Made by a program: the position numbers and the translations under genes. This document shows, piece after piece, positions 4,629 to 12,804 of a stretch of DNA of 26,004 bases. Source of the DNA: Rifleibacterium sp035352635 (GTDB lineage: Bacteria; Muiribacteriota; Ozemobacteria; Ozemobacterales; Ozemobacteraceae); the NCBI GenBank assembly GCA_035352635.1, contig DAOPYA010000060.1, positions 1 to 26,004 on the forward strand. The letters are read 5' to 3'. Under the pieces are notes generated by a model that saw only the letters and a program-made list of their open reading frames with translations, was not told the DNA's origin and made no database searches. Positions within the stretch are counted from its first letter, which is position 1, and the number at the start of each line of letters is the position of its first letter.

Positions 4629-6148
4629 CGCCTCGCCCCCCCGTTTGAACCCGGCTTGATCTCGATGAAATCCAACCGGTCGCCCCTGAATCCGTAGGAA
4701 ATCCCCATGTCGCGGAATTCCACGCCATACCCAGCCCGACCATTGACGATGACGGTCTCGAAGAAACCCGCTTCCCGATGCCGGGCCTGGAATTCCAAAC
4801 CTTCGTTCCGCCCGAGGTTGCCCCTGCCGTCACCGAGGTCGAACATCTCCTTCGCGCTGGCGCCAAAGCCTATGCGATCAATGGTTTGATAAGGAAGAGG
4901 CTTGCCATGGAACACCTCGATCTGGGAAACGTTCAGAGGACCATTGCGGATACCCCGTGTGCCGGTGAAAACGACCGACAGGGCCTGGTCAAGAAAATCC
5001 TCACGAACCTCTGGAACAGGTATGTAAAAAGGATTCGAAGAACGCGGAACCTCCCTCGCCTTGGTGAGAGCGGCTTCAATCTCCGCTGGGGTCTTGCCGA
5101 ATCTGGCATAGACAACGGAAAGTTCCTCCCCGAGCTCAACCAGGCCGATGATCCCCAGTCCGGGGACGATGGTTCCCGACGCAGACGCCTCGACCCCGAC
5201 CGACGGAATGTGGATGGGCCTGGGCTTCGCTTCGCGCCGTTCTTGAGATGCTGGAGGTGATGGCGGTCGGGGTTTGGTATTGGTCGAGGGGTTGGCCACT
5301 GCTGGGGGGGTCTCTGAGGGAAAGGGCCGGGGGACGGAGTTGCTCCGCTCTTCGGGGAGCGAGGATGCTGGCTTCGCCCCTTCCTTCGGGTCGGGGATGA
5401 AACCATAGAAGGTCTTCTGCAGAAAGAACTCCTTGGAGGGTCGTTTGTCCCCGAGAGCCGCCATAACGATATTCAAGGGAGCCATCCCAAGATGAAGGGC
5501 GAAGGGAACGAGAATGATTCCTGACAAGCAGCCCAATACCCGCTCCTGAGTCGCGGAAGAAGCAAGCATCCGCCCCATCGCCTTGGTCAGCTTGCCGCTC
5601 TCGACGGCAAGGTGCGAGGTTTCGCCATCCCCAAGAGTCAAAACCGGAACCTTGATAAGTTCCGCCAAACTCGACGCAAGCGTGTTGGCGAAGGTTCGTT
5701 TCCCCATCGGCAGAAAGTCGCTGCCCCTGAGGATGGTCCCCTCAGCCAAGCCTATGACAACGGCACACGAATTGTCGCTGGTCGAGGTGACGCCGATCCC
5801 GATGATGTCCTCAAGGTTAGCGACCGGATCTTCTGAAACGAGCAGGAAAGCGGAAAAATGGTAGAGCAACTGCCCTCCCACATCGTCGAGAACATAGAAG
5901 CAATCGAGGCTTTTCCACAAATAAAAAGAAAAGAGGGTGAGGAGAAAAAAGAAAACAATCCCCCCCAATCTCGCCAAAAGACTAGCATCGGAATGCCAGA
6001 ACTCGCCCGCAACGAGAATGAACAGGAACAGCATCAGTCCGGCCACACAGCCAAGCGCCTTCCCGGCGGTTTTCTCGAGGGGGGTCTCGAGATCCAGGAC
6101 GAAGCGTCCAAGATCGTCGGCGTTTAAATGGAGGATGGGATCTATCAA
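4625..6148 (-). CDS. Membrane protein with Pro-rich linker and C-terminal domain, function unknown
   Basis: A 507-residue protein of unknown function. Two transmembrane helices (about 33-48 and 61-79) follow a short cytosolic N-terminus; another hydrophobic stretch is near 205-232. A linker rich in proline, serine and charge (about 255-315) leads to a C-terminal globular domain ending in a strand-rich segment (GISYGFRGDRLDFIEIK). The start is TTG, chosen because GGAGG lies 8 nt upstream; a strong promoter precedes it. It is translationally coupled to the zinc-ribbon protein downstream, so the two probably act together at the membrane. Confidence 0.8.
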   Translation of the reverse strand: MIDPILHLNADDLGRFVLDLETPLEKTAGKALGCVAGLMLFLFILVAGEFWHSDASLLARLGGIVFFFLLTLFSFYLWKSLDCFYVLDDVGGQLLYHFSAFLLVSEDPVANLEDIIGIGVTSTSDNSCAVVIGLAEGTILRGSDFLPMGKRTFANTLASSLAELIKVPVLTLGDGETSHLAVESGKLTKAMGRMLASSATQERVLGCLSGIILVPFALHLGMAPLNIVMAALGDKRPSKEFFLQKTFYGFIPDPKEGAKPASSLPEERSNSVPRPFPSETPPAVANPSTNTKPRPPSPPASQERREAKPRPIHIPSVGVEASASGTIVPGLGIIGLVELGEELSVVYARFGKTPAEIEAALTKAREVPRSSNPFYIPVPEVREDFLDQALSVVFTGTRGIRNGPLNVSQIEVFHGKPLPYQTIDRIGFGASAKEMFDLGDGRGNLGRNEGLEFQARHREAGFFETVIVNGRAGYGVEFRDMGISYGFRGDRLDFIEIKPGSNGGARR

Positions 6149-6203
6149 CAGCGACTCCTCCCTTGACCCTTGGCTTTGGCTAGGAATTTGCTTTACCGCA
6201 CGG

Positions 6204-6234
6204 AGTATATCAGCCCTCGTTTTTTAAGGTCAAG
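6204..6234 (-). promoter_or_regulatory. Sigma-70-type promoter of the two-gene membrane operon
   Basis: On the minus strand TTGACC (6234-6229), an 18-bar gap of spacer bases up to 6210, and TATACT (6209-6204, spacer 6210-6228). It lies about 55 bp upstream of the TTG start at 6148. Confidence 0.65.
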
Positions 6235-6366
6235 ACGATTTTTTTCTTAAACTTATTGGGACGGCCCTACAATTTTTCTTTTTTCTGTTGGGATGAACAT
6301 ACTGCCAGAAAATTGAAAAACGCGAGCAAAAACGGCTATTTCAAAGTTTTTGGGAACGAGCGTACA
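6235..6366. other. AT-rich intergenic stretch, nothing recognised
   Basis: The stretch between the membrane-operon promoter and the transposase remnant is AT-rich with T runs. No ORF or hairpin stood out. It may contain further unrecognisable IS-derived sequence. Confidence 0.4.
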
Positions 6367-6538
6367 TCACACGCCTGTTCCGGCATTTGATTGTTCTACC
6401 TTTTCCAGAAGCTCATTTTTCGACTGCACGATCTGATTCGCGTGAACCTCAAATTACTGAGCGACCTCAGAAAGAGTTTTGTCGCCCTTAAGGGCTTCTA
6501 ATGCAATTTTCTCAGACCATCGCCTGGCCTCCAGGTCA
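6367..6538 (-). pseudogene. IS3-family OrfA transposase remnant
   Basis: The minus-strand translation reads RRWSEKIALEALKGDKTLSEVAQ, then a TAA (6456-6454), then FEVHANQIVQSKNELLEKV. This is the helix-turn-helix N-terminus of IS3/IS911-type OrfA, whose usual form is KIALEALKG-KTLAELA--F-VHPNQI--WK. There is an in-frame stop and no OrfB, so it is inactive. It abuts the 3' end of the ABC-F gene, sharing the TCA at 6536-6538. No terminal inverted repeats were recognised. Confidence 0.75.
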
Positions 6539-8023
6539 CGAGTCGAACGACATCGAGTTGCCGGAAAAGCAGAGGCGGCGGTCGACCAGGTGCGACAGGA
6601 AAACTGCGTCGTGGCTGACGAGAATCAACGCTGATTCGATCTGCGCGAGTGCGCTTTCGAGCAGTTCGATGGCTGGCAGGTCGAGATGGTTCGTCGGTTC
6701 GTCCATGATGATCACCCAGGGCTTTTTCAGCAGCCCGAGCGCCAGACAGATCTTGCGCACTTCGCCGGGGCTGGGAATCTCGGTTTCACGCAGACGCGCT
6801 GGAATCGAGCCGAGGCAGCTGACGAACGACATCACCTGGCCAAGCTGTTCTGATGGCAGGGCAAGCATTTCCCTGACGATCTCGCCTGAGCGTTTGACCG
6901 AGATTTCCTGTGGGATATAGAGCACCCGGTCGGGCGGAAAATCAATACTGGCGACAAGCAGCCGCAAGAACGTGCTTTTGCCCGAGCCGTTCGGGCCAAC
7001 GATGCCGATGCGGTCAGCGGGCAGAATTGCCATTTCGGGCACTTCGAGAAACCGCTGCGGGCCCATCGGCAATGACTGCCGCGGCAGTCGCGCAACACAG
7101 TCACGCGGGCTGCGCTCGCCAGCGAGGCGAAAGTCGAGATCGTAGCGCTTCTTGATTCTGGTGTTTTCGATTTCCTCGTTCAGGCGGGCGACGCGCTTGC
7201 ACATACTGGCGGCGAGATTCACCGAAACCGCGTCTTTGCCGGTAAGCCGTGCCAGATTGATTTTGCCGCGGGCGTCAGAGTCATGACGGCCGATATGCCG
7301 TTTCGAAATGCGGCTGGCAGTGTGGTCAGCCTCTTCGGTGCGGCGGCGCAGCTCGTTTTCGAGGCGGGCCGCAGACCTTTTAAGATTCTCGCGATGCTGA
7401 ACCCGGCCCTGTTCGTCGCCGTTCTTCTGTTCTAGCGCCTGTGAGTAATTGCCAGAAAACTGCAGCACGTCGGGCGGGTCGATAAAGACGATGCGCCGGC
7501 AGAGATCATCGAGCAGGCGGCGGTCGTGACTGATGAGAATTCCGATGCCCTCGAAACTCCTGAAAGCAGCAAAAATCATCCCGGCCGAAACCATGTCGAG
7601 GTGGTTGGTCGGCTCATCGACGAGCAGAATATCGGGCTTTTGCGCCAGAACTGCAGCGACCTGAAAGCGCTTCTGCTCGCCCTGACTGAGAGTTTGCCAG
7701 CGGTCGAGCCAGTCGGGCTGAATTTCCAGCAGGCGGCAAAGACGCTCTTTTTCGCTGCTCCAGTTGAAGGGGTCGAACAGGCCGCGCTCGTTGTCGCCCG
7801 GCTTTTCGCTGCGCTGCGGGCAGCAGACCAGCAGGCCGGTATGCCTGACATGGCCGGAATCAGGCTTCAGCTCGCCAGCCGCGAGACTGATCAGGGTGGT
7901 CTTGCCAGAGCCATTTGGGCCGACCAGACCTGACCAGCCTTTTCCAAAAGTCAGACTGAGATTGGTAAACAGAGGACTGGGCGCAGAAGGGTAAGTGAAC
8001 GAAACATTGTGAAACTGCAACAT
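6536..8023 (-). CDS. ABC-F family ATPase, possible ribosome-protection protein
   Basis: A 495-residue soluble protein with two ABC domains and no membrane segments. Domain 1 has Walker A GPNGSGKTT (35-43), signature LSQGEQKR and Walker B ILLVDEPTNHLD. Domain 2 has Walker A GPNGSGKST, an altered signature SPGEVRKI and Walker B VIIMDEPTNHLD. The charged helical linker between them is what contacts the ribosome in ABC-F proteins. The length fits the antibiotic-resistance ABC-F group (Lsa/Vga-like), but housekeeping members are not excluded. The start at 8023 is set by GGAGG 7 nt upstream; a frame extending 12 codons further has no RBS. It has its own strong promoter within the end of the MATE gene and a leader of about 110 nt. 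Confidence 0.9.
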   Translation of the reverse strand: MLQFHNVSFTYPSAPSPLFTNLSLTFGKGWSGLVGPNGSGKTTLISLAAGELKPDSGHVRHTGLLVCCPQRSEKPGDNERGLFDPFNWSSEKERLCRLLEIQPDWLDRWQTLSQGEQKRFQVAAVLAQKPDILLVDEPTNHLDMVSAGMIFAAFRSFEGIGILISHDRRLLDDLCRRIVFIDPPDVLQFSGNYSQALEQKNGDEQGRVQHRENLKRSAARLENELRRRTEEADHTASRISKRHIGRHDSDARGKINLARLTGKDAVSVNLAASMCKRVARLNEEIENTRIKKRYDLDFRLAGERSPRDCVARLPRQSLPMGPQRFLEVPEMAILPADRIGIVGPNGSGKSTFLRLLVASIDFPPDRVLYIPQEISVKRSGEIVREMLALPSEQLGQVMSFVSCLGSIPARLRETEIPSPGEVRKICLALGLLKKPWVIIMDEPTNHLDLPAIELLESALAQIESALILVSHDAVFLSHLVDRRLCFSGNSMSFDS

Positions 8024-8097
8024 GGAAAACCTCCGGAAGAAAGCAGCAACGACACGCACCGTGAAAAAAAAATAACCGGTTAAAAGCGTTCGCAGTC

Positions 8098-8122
8098 TTA
8101 CTTTCTCAAGCCCTTGTCTCCT
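8098..8122 (-). promoter_or_regulatory. Possible ultrashort leader ORF before the ABC-F gene
   Basis: In the predicted 5' leader, AGGAGAC (8122-8116) stands just upstream of TTG AGA AAG TAA (8109-8098), which could encode the tripeptide MRK. Ribosome-sensing attenuation through tiny leader ORFs is known for several ABC-F resistance genes. A TAACCGGTTA palindrome and a nine-T run (8082-8064) lie between it and the gene, but no good terminator hairpin is visible. Speculative. Confidence 0.3.
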
Positions 8123-8136
8123 GTTGGAATAGGATT

Positions 8137-8165
8137 ATTATAACGAAACCGGCTTTTCAGGTCAA
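8137..8165 (-). promoter_or_regulatory. Near-consensus sigma-70 promoter for the ABC-F gene
   Basis: On the minus strand TTGACC (8165-8160), a 17-bp spacer (8159-8143) and a perfect TATAAT (8142-8137). It begins 2 bp downstream of the MATE stop codon. It drives the ABC-F gene with a leader of about 107 nt. Confidence 0.75.
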
Positions 8166-8166
8166 G

Positions 8167-9534
8167 TCAGCCGTGATACACAGGGGTGGGAACAGGCTTC
8201 CCGGGTGTCGATTCCCGGGTCAGCACACGGGAAACCCATATCAGGCCGAAGGTTCCCACGGTCAGATCGGTTATCAGTCTGCCCGCAAAGATACCGGTAA
8301 TACCGAAAAAATGCGATCCGGCGAAAGACAGGGGTATCAGCAGAACAAGAACCCTGAGGGCATTAAGTGCCGTGGAAGAAAACGGTCGATGCATGCCGGT
8401 AAAGACAAAGCCGCTGTAACGATGCACTTCCATCATGCCATAGCCCCAGGAGATGATTTTGATATATTTCGTCAAAATTGAACTTACCAGCGGATCTTCG
8501 GTGAAAATGCCGGCAAGCAAGGTGGCTGATAAATAAAAAACGATGGCAATGAGAAACCCATAAATTATGGCAAAAGCTGAAGCCAGATTTTTTGCTTCAA
8601 TTATTCTATCCATTCTGCCAGCCCCAAGATTCTGGCTTATGAATGGCGTCATCGACATGCCCAGCGCCATGGGAATCACAAAGGCAATCATCTCGATTCT
8701 GCTGGCGGCACCACTGGCGGCCACAGCTTCATGCCCGTAGCTGCTTAACAATGAGGTAATTATCGCGGCCGACACCGGCATCAGCATCATACTGAAACCG
8801 GCTGGAACAGCAAACTCAAGAATCTGCCGGCATGAAAAAATGAATGAGCTGCCGGCCCCGTTGTTAAATCCAAGAAGCCGGTGTTTTCGGTTAAGCAGAT
8901 AAAATAGTCTCAGACTGGCGATGGCCTGGGCAATAACAGTTGCGAGAGCCGCCCCAAACATGCCCAGCGCCGGAAAGCCGAACCAGCCGAAAATCATGAT
9001 CGGGTCGAGAATAACATTGAGCACGACGCCGAGCATCATGAAACTGCTGGCAGACCGCGAATCACCACTGGCAATCAGAATGCCGTTTCCCATCATGGGA
9101 AGCGCCATAAAAACCGCGCCGACATACCAGGTTTTCATGTAGTCACTTATCAGAGGCAGGGTCAGATCATCGGCACCTAGCAGCCTGAACACCGGTTCAA
9201 TGCTAAGATAGCCGGCAATCGACATGAAAAAGGCGACAAGAATGGTAAACGCGAACCCGTGTGAAACGATTCTGGAAGCCGTTGTTTGGTCGTGCCTGCC
9301 GATGGCATGCGATGTCAGCGTGGTAACCCCTGTGCCGATACTGCCAGCAATGAAGGTAAGCAGCATAACTACCGGAAAAGTAAAGCCCATGGCCGCAAGC
9401 GGCAGGGTGCCCAGGCGGGAAACGAACCAGGTGTCGGCAAGATTGTAGGCATTCATGGCGATCGTGCCGGCCAGCATCGGGAATGCCATCGTGAATAAAG
9501 TTCGTTTTACACTGCCCTGAGTGAGTTTTGCCAT
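8167..9534 (-). CDS. MATE family efflux transporter
   Basis: A 455-residue integral membrane protein with about 12 hydrophobic segments and the MATE layout of two six-helix bundles. Characteristic pieces are the N-terminal MAFPMLAGTIAMNAYNLADT, the loop GTGVTTLTSHAIGRHD, ASGDSRSASSFMMLGVVLNVILDP, and in the second half MSMTPFISQNLGAG. The family exports cationic drugs or metabolites in exchange for Na+ or H+; the substrate is not predictable here. Full length. The ATG at 9534 has no obvious Shine-Dalgarno. It lies upstream of an ABC-F gene that has its own promoter, so the two may be transcribed separately. Confidence 0.93.
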   Translation of the reverse strand: MAKLTQGSVKRTLFTMAFPMLAGTIAMNAYNLADTWFVSRLGTLPLAAMGFTFPVVMLLTFIAGSIGTGVTTLTSHAIGRHDQTTASRIVSHGFAFTILVAFFMSIAGYLSIEPVFRLLGADDLTLPLISDYMKTWYVGAVFMALPMMGNGILIASGDSRSASSFMMLGVVLNVILDPIMIFGWFGFPALGMFGAALATVIAQAIASLRLFYLLNRKHRLLGFNNGAGSSFIFSCRQILEFAVPAGFSMMLMPVSAAIITSLLSSYGHEAVAASGAASRIEMIAFVIPMALGMSMTPFISQNLGAGRMDRIIEAKNLASAFAIIYGFLIAIVFYLSATLLAGIFTEDPLVSSILTKYIKIISWGYGMMEVHRYSGFVFTGMHRPFSSTALNALRVLVLLIPLSFAGSHFFGITGIFAGRLITDLTVGTFGLIWVSRVLTRESTPGKPVPTPVYHG

Positions 9535-9793
9535 AAATTAAGTTCTGCTTTTTGAATTCTGTAAGCCCGTCGATCAGATTGCTGCCGTGATAATAACCAT
9601 GAGTCGATCGGCACCGGGAGCTGCGATACAATTTCGGGTGATGTTACACCAATGGCGCGGTAAAGTCGAATTTTTGCAGCATTTCACCCACGCGCCACTG
9701 CTGGCCCTTAGATACTGAGCGCGTTTCCAGCCTGGTTTCACTGTATGGCAGCAGCGTTTGCAGGTCTCATTGCAGTGATAAAGGCCATAGCAG
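9535..9793. other. Intergenic stretch with coding-like minus-strand fragments
   Basis: No complete gene. On the minus strand a frame ending at 9644 reads YSETRLETRSVSKGQQWRV and then GEMLQKFDFTAPLV, which looks coding. It is preceded by a stop near 9765 and has no start. Another frame of the same stretch is cysteine-rich (YHCNETCKRCCH). These may be relics of a frameshifted gene. I do not recognise the family. Confidence 0.35.
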
Positions 9794-10459
9794 TCAAAGG
9801 CCTTCTTTCTCGGCGGTCTTTTTGAGCAGACGGCAAAGATCTAAGGTTTCTCTGGCCAAAACTTCGAAATCAGACGGAAACTCAAAGCCGCCTTTATGCA
9901 GAAACAGGGTTGGGCCTGCACCTTCTATCTGCGCCGAAGAACCGGCGTAACGCATCAGGAACTTTCGAACCTCAGGGTTGAAGAGGTATTTGAGCGAAAT
10001 CTCGTCACCCTGCAGCAAAAATGCATTTGAGAAATGCTGGTCTTCTTCAAAGTTGATATCCTGCTCTTCGAAGAGCATGTCGATTAAGGGGTTACTTCTG
10101 GTCTGGCGGCTGACAAAAAAGGCCGGCAGGTTCATGCCGTAGTCGATTACCACGCAGATAGTGGCTGCGCAAGGTGAACCGTCTTTCGAAAAACGGCAAT
10201 CGGCTAGTTTGATCTCGACATCATCATTTCTTTTCGATAAACAGTATTTCGCTCTTACCTTGCTGGCATTCGAAACATACTGGCTCTTACGCATAATCCG
10301 CATAAAACCGGCATCATTTTCGGAAAAATCGAAGCCAATCTTTTGGGCCACGGCTTTGAGACTGCTTCTTCTCTCTGCGCTGTGTTCACATTTTTGATAG
10401 ATCACCCATGCGATAAGCACCGCTGTTAAAAAGATAAGAGCAATATACAATAATGCCAA
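9794..10459 (-). CDS. Single-TM anchored protein of unknown function
   Basis: A 221-residue protein with one N-terminal transmembrane helix (about residues 2-20, ALLYIALIFLTAVLIAWVI) and a soluble domain. The domain contains QDINFEEDQHFSNAFLLQGDE followed by LFNPEVRKFL, a pattern I associate with widespread uncharacterised membrane-anchored proteins that have an F--DPEFS--Y-L-G motif. Function unknown. The start is TTG, 7 nt after the stop of the upstream lipoprotein gene, with GAGG overlapping that stop; the two genes form an operon and are probably translationally linked. Confidence 0.75.
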   Translation of the reverse strand: MALLYIALIFLTAVLIAWVIYQKCEHSAERRSSLKAVAQKIGFDFSENDAGFMRIMRKSQYVSNASKVRAKYCLSKRNDDVEIKLADCRFSKDGSPCAATICVVIDYGMNLPAFFVSRQTRSNPLIDMLFEEQDINFEEDQHFSNAFLLQGDEISLKYLFNPEVRKFLMRYAGSSAQIEGAGPTLFLHKGGFEFPSDFEVLARETLDLCRLLKKTAEKEGL

Positions 10460-10466
10460 AACAGCC

Positions 10467-11729
10467 TCAGTTGCCGGCTTTGATTATAGCGAGCATGGAT
10501 TTGCCCCGATAATTGCCATCGATGGCCTTCAGGGTTTTGCAGATGCGGTTCAGCGTCTCTTCATCGGTCTGCAGGTCATAAAGGTCGCGCAGCGCCGTGA
10601 TTATGCCACGGGCGTATTCGTTGTCGAAAAACCAGATTTCTTTGGTGATTTTGTCGTTATTGGCGTAGGGGCTTGAATAATAGCCGTCTTCGATGGCAAT
10701 AAAAATCTGGTCTCTGACGCTTTCGAGCTCGGTATAGAGAAGACGTCCGGCGGCGTCGGTCTTCATGGTTTCAGCAAATTTCGTCGCCATTTCATCGCTG
10801 AGCACTTCGCTCCAGTAGCCCATGACCTTGCCGAGACTCCAGGCTGGCGCGGTTTTCATGGCGGTGGTTTTCATAAGGCTGATGACCGGGTATTCCGGCC
10901 GACTCGTAACTGCGTCATTCCAGGCCTGCAGCGGTGTCGCATTACGGCGGAAAATCTGAATTCTGCTGATCTTCGTATCGCCGGGCTTCGAATATGGCCC
11001 GCAGTAATTCAGCCCTGGCACCCATTCGCCCGGGTCGGCGTGAAAAACTTCAAGTTTGCGCGGCATGCGGAAGTAATATTCCTTATGCAGATCTTTCTTG
11101 TGGAAAACCCGGTCGCCACCGAGGTAAACAGCCGCGTGATCAGAAGAATTATAGAGCAGCGCATCGCCCGGTTCGGGTGTTTCCGATGAAATTGCCGTAT
11201 AGAGCAGCCCGGTGCGTGCTTTGAATTCATTGAGGGAAACATGCCGCGTTTCATGGCGTTCGATGCCCTCTGTGGCGGCAAGAGCGGTGTTGAAGCAGTT
11301 CGGCCCGCCGAAATCGAGTTTGCGGTTGAAGCGTTCCTGCACGGCTGCCGGCAGGAAGGCATTGATGACAAGCAGTTTAAGCTCAGGAAATTTGGCAATC
11401 AGTTCTTCTTCATATTTGTTCTGCGGCACAAGCGGCTCCAGGTTCATTCTGGAAGCCTTGCCAACGCCGAACATACTGCGAAGAGAGTTGGCGATAGCCG
11501 TAGCATCGGCATCTTTTTCGATGGCGACCATGATCTGGCGGCCTTTTCCGGCTTCGGGCATGATTACCTGCAGATCGCCGATGCCGGTGAGAAAGAAGCC
11601 CGGCAGCTTCGTTTCAGGGGCGATTACATGAGTCAGGCCACGCGCCGGCAGCGAACAGGCAACCAGCAGCATGCCAAGGCACAGCACCAGCCCAGGCAGA
11701 CGTTTCCGCACCAGATTAACGAAGTTCAT
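10467..11729 (-). CDS. Lipoprotein with NlpC/P60-like domain
   Basis: A 420-residue exported protein. The signal has RKR, a hydrophobic core and a lipobox LVAC (22-25), so it is probably lipidated at C25; S26 next to it would favour the outer membrane. Around residues 145-210 it looks like an NlpC/P60-type papain fold, with a candidate nucleophile C145 in GPNCFNTAL and a candidate H198 in SSDHAAVYLGGDRVFHK. Such enzymes cut peptidoglycan peptides or related amide and thioester bonds. The C-terminal 200 residues are helical and unassigned. The start at 11729 is preferred because AAGGAG lies 9 nt upstream; the frame extends nine codons further without an RBS. It is followed directly by the single-TM protein gene. 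Confidence 0.75.
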   Translation of the reverse strand: MNFVNLVRKRLPGLVLCLGMLLVACSLPARGLTHVIAPETKLPGFFLTGIGDLQVIMPEAGKGRQIMVAIEKDADATAIANSLRSMFGVGKASRMNLEPLVPQNKYEEELIAKFPELKLLVINAFLPAAVQERFNRKLDFGGPNCFNTALAATEGIERHETRHVSLNEFKARTGLLYTAISSETPEPGDALLYNSSDHAAVYLGGDRVFHKKDLHKEYYFRMPRKLEVFHADPGEWVPGLNYCGPYSKPGDTKISRIQIFRRNATPLQAWNDAVTSRPEYPVISLMKTTAMKTAPAWSLGKVMGYWSEVLSDEMATKFAETMKTDAAGRLLYTELESVRDQIFIAIEDGYYSSPYANNDKITKEIWFFDNEYARGIITALRDLYDLQTDEETLNRICKTLKAIDGNYRGKSMLAIIKAGN

Positions 11730-11883
11730 CACAGAGACTCCTTGTTCAGCTTTCAACCTGTTATTTAAATCAGTTCTATTCTACCATACAGATGCCCGAA
11801 TTTTAAAACATGCAGCCAATTTTTCGCATCTGGCTCGACAATTTACCGGCTGGTTTCAGTTGCTTCTGCAGGCGCTCTTTTCG

Positions 11884-11985
11884 ATGAACCACAACATTCA
11901 AACCTGGGTGCTGACAGAAGAAACGAATAAGCAGTTTATAGCCCTTATTGAGAAATATAACCTTCAAATAGAGGAATTAGAATGA
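11884..11985 (+). CDS. Small ORF before the HicB-like remnant, doubtful
   Basis: A 33-codon ORF (MNHNIQTWVLTEETNKQF...EELE) whose TGA overlaps the ATG of the decayed HicB-like frame (ATGA at 11982-11985). The overlap imitates a toxin-antitoxin pair, so this may be the tail of a lost partner gene. I recognise no family and see no Shine-Dalgarno. Confidence 0.25.
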   Translation: MNHNIQTWVLTEETNKQFIALIEKYNLQIEELE

Positions 11986-12115
11986 AAGATTATCATATTA
12001 CCTCTTCTACTGCGAAGAAGACGAGGGATTTATCGCGGACATTCCCGATCTGCAGCATTATTCAACTTATCTATGGCCGCAGGAGAAAGCCCCCACCCTG
12101 CCGCACCGATCATAA
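11982..12115 (+). pseudogene. Frameshifted HicB-like antitoxin fragment
   Basis: It begins MKDYHI in one frame and continues after a one-base shift as LFYCEEDEGFIADIPDLQHYST before ending at TAA (12113-12115). The combined reading matches the start of HicB/YcfA-partner antitoxins (MK-YHI-I-Y-EEDEGYIADIPDL). The helical and DNA-binding remainder is missing. Its composition and plus orientation differ from the neighbouring minus-strand genes, so it is a relic of an inserted toxin-antitoxin module. Confidence 0.6.
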
Positions 12116-12147
12116 CGAAAGCCAAAGGCAGCACACAATGCCAGATT

Positions 12148-12762
12148 CTAATCCCTTTTCGGAAAAGATGCTGCTCGACCGCCCCGAAAGTGCCGACTCC
12201 AGTTTGGGCAGTTTTTTTCGAGAAATTTTTTCATGGCGACATGGTCTTTTTCAGAAGGGAAAGACGATTTCCATGCATTTAGAATATCGACAAACCGGTC
12301 TAAAGGTGCATCCGATGCCCAATCCTTGAAATCGGATTTTGATTCGTGTTCGAACTTGTAAATACCCTGCAAAATCCCCATTCCGTAGTTTTTGGCTTTA
12401 TGAATCTGGCCCAGGTTTTTGAATCTTTCCTGATCCCGAATAAACGGTTCGAGAGCTTCGTCAAACATTTCCCAGGATTCTTCGGAAGGATCAACATAGC
12501 CATCTCTGGTTCTTCCTGAGCGATCCCAGAGTTCTTCCACCTGAATGGCGCCAAGTTCATAGAAGACCTCCCCGGAAAGCTTATCGGTATCGACTACCCC
12601 CAAAATATCGATGAGCATGATTTCAATTTTTTTCCGAAGCTCAGGGTCTTCCCGGGCAAGGCTTTTTAAAATGGTCATGGCATCAGCGGGTGTGACGCTG
12701 TCAAAAATGTCTTTTGACTTTGGCAATTTTTGAGATTTTGCACCAGGTGTTTTTTTTACCAT
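12148..12762 (-). CDS. Conserved soluble protein of unknown function
   Basis: A 204-residue protein, charged and mainly helical, with no signal or membrane segment. The N-terminus is low complexity and lysine-rich (MVKKTPGAKSQKLPKSK). The core (PADAMTILKSLAREDPELRKK..., then RTRDGYVDPSEESWEMFDEALEPFI, then GMGILQGIYKFEHE) resembles uncharacterised proteins in which a Y-(D/E)P-(D/E) segment is followed by a helical EP-L repeat. Function unknown. The last residues (HFRGGRAASFPKRD) look unlike the rest, and the gene ends next to the decayed HicB region, so the C-terminus may have been trimmed and replaced. No clear RBS. Confidence 0.65.
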   Translation of the reverse strand: MVKKTPGAKSQKLPKSKDIFDSVTPADAMTILKSLAREDPELRKKIEIMLIDILGVVDTDKLSGEVFYELGAIQVEELWDRSGRTRDGYVDPSEESWEMFDEALEPFIRDQERFKNLGQIHKAKNYGMGILQGIYKFEHESKSDFKDWASDAPLDRFVDILNAWKSSFPSEKDHVAMKKFLEKNCPNWSRHFRGGRAASFPKRD

Positions 12763-12804
12763 GTTTCAAATCCAAGCTATTGTTTTCCCATGTTTTTTCA
12801 CTTA

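Noticed and set aside
8064..8082. TAACCGGTTA palindrome plus nine Ts as an intrinsic terminator in the ABC-F leader
   Set aside because: A perfect 10-bp palindrome leaves no loop for an RNA hairpin, so it is not a standard terminator.
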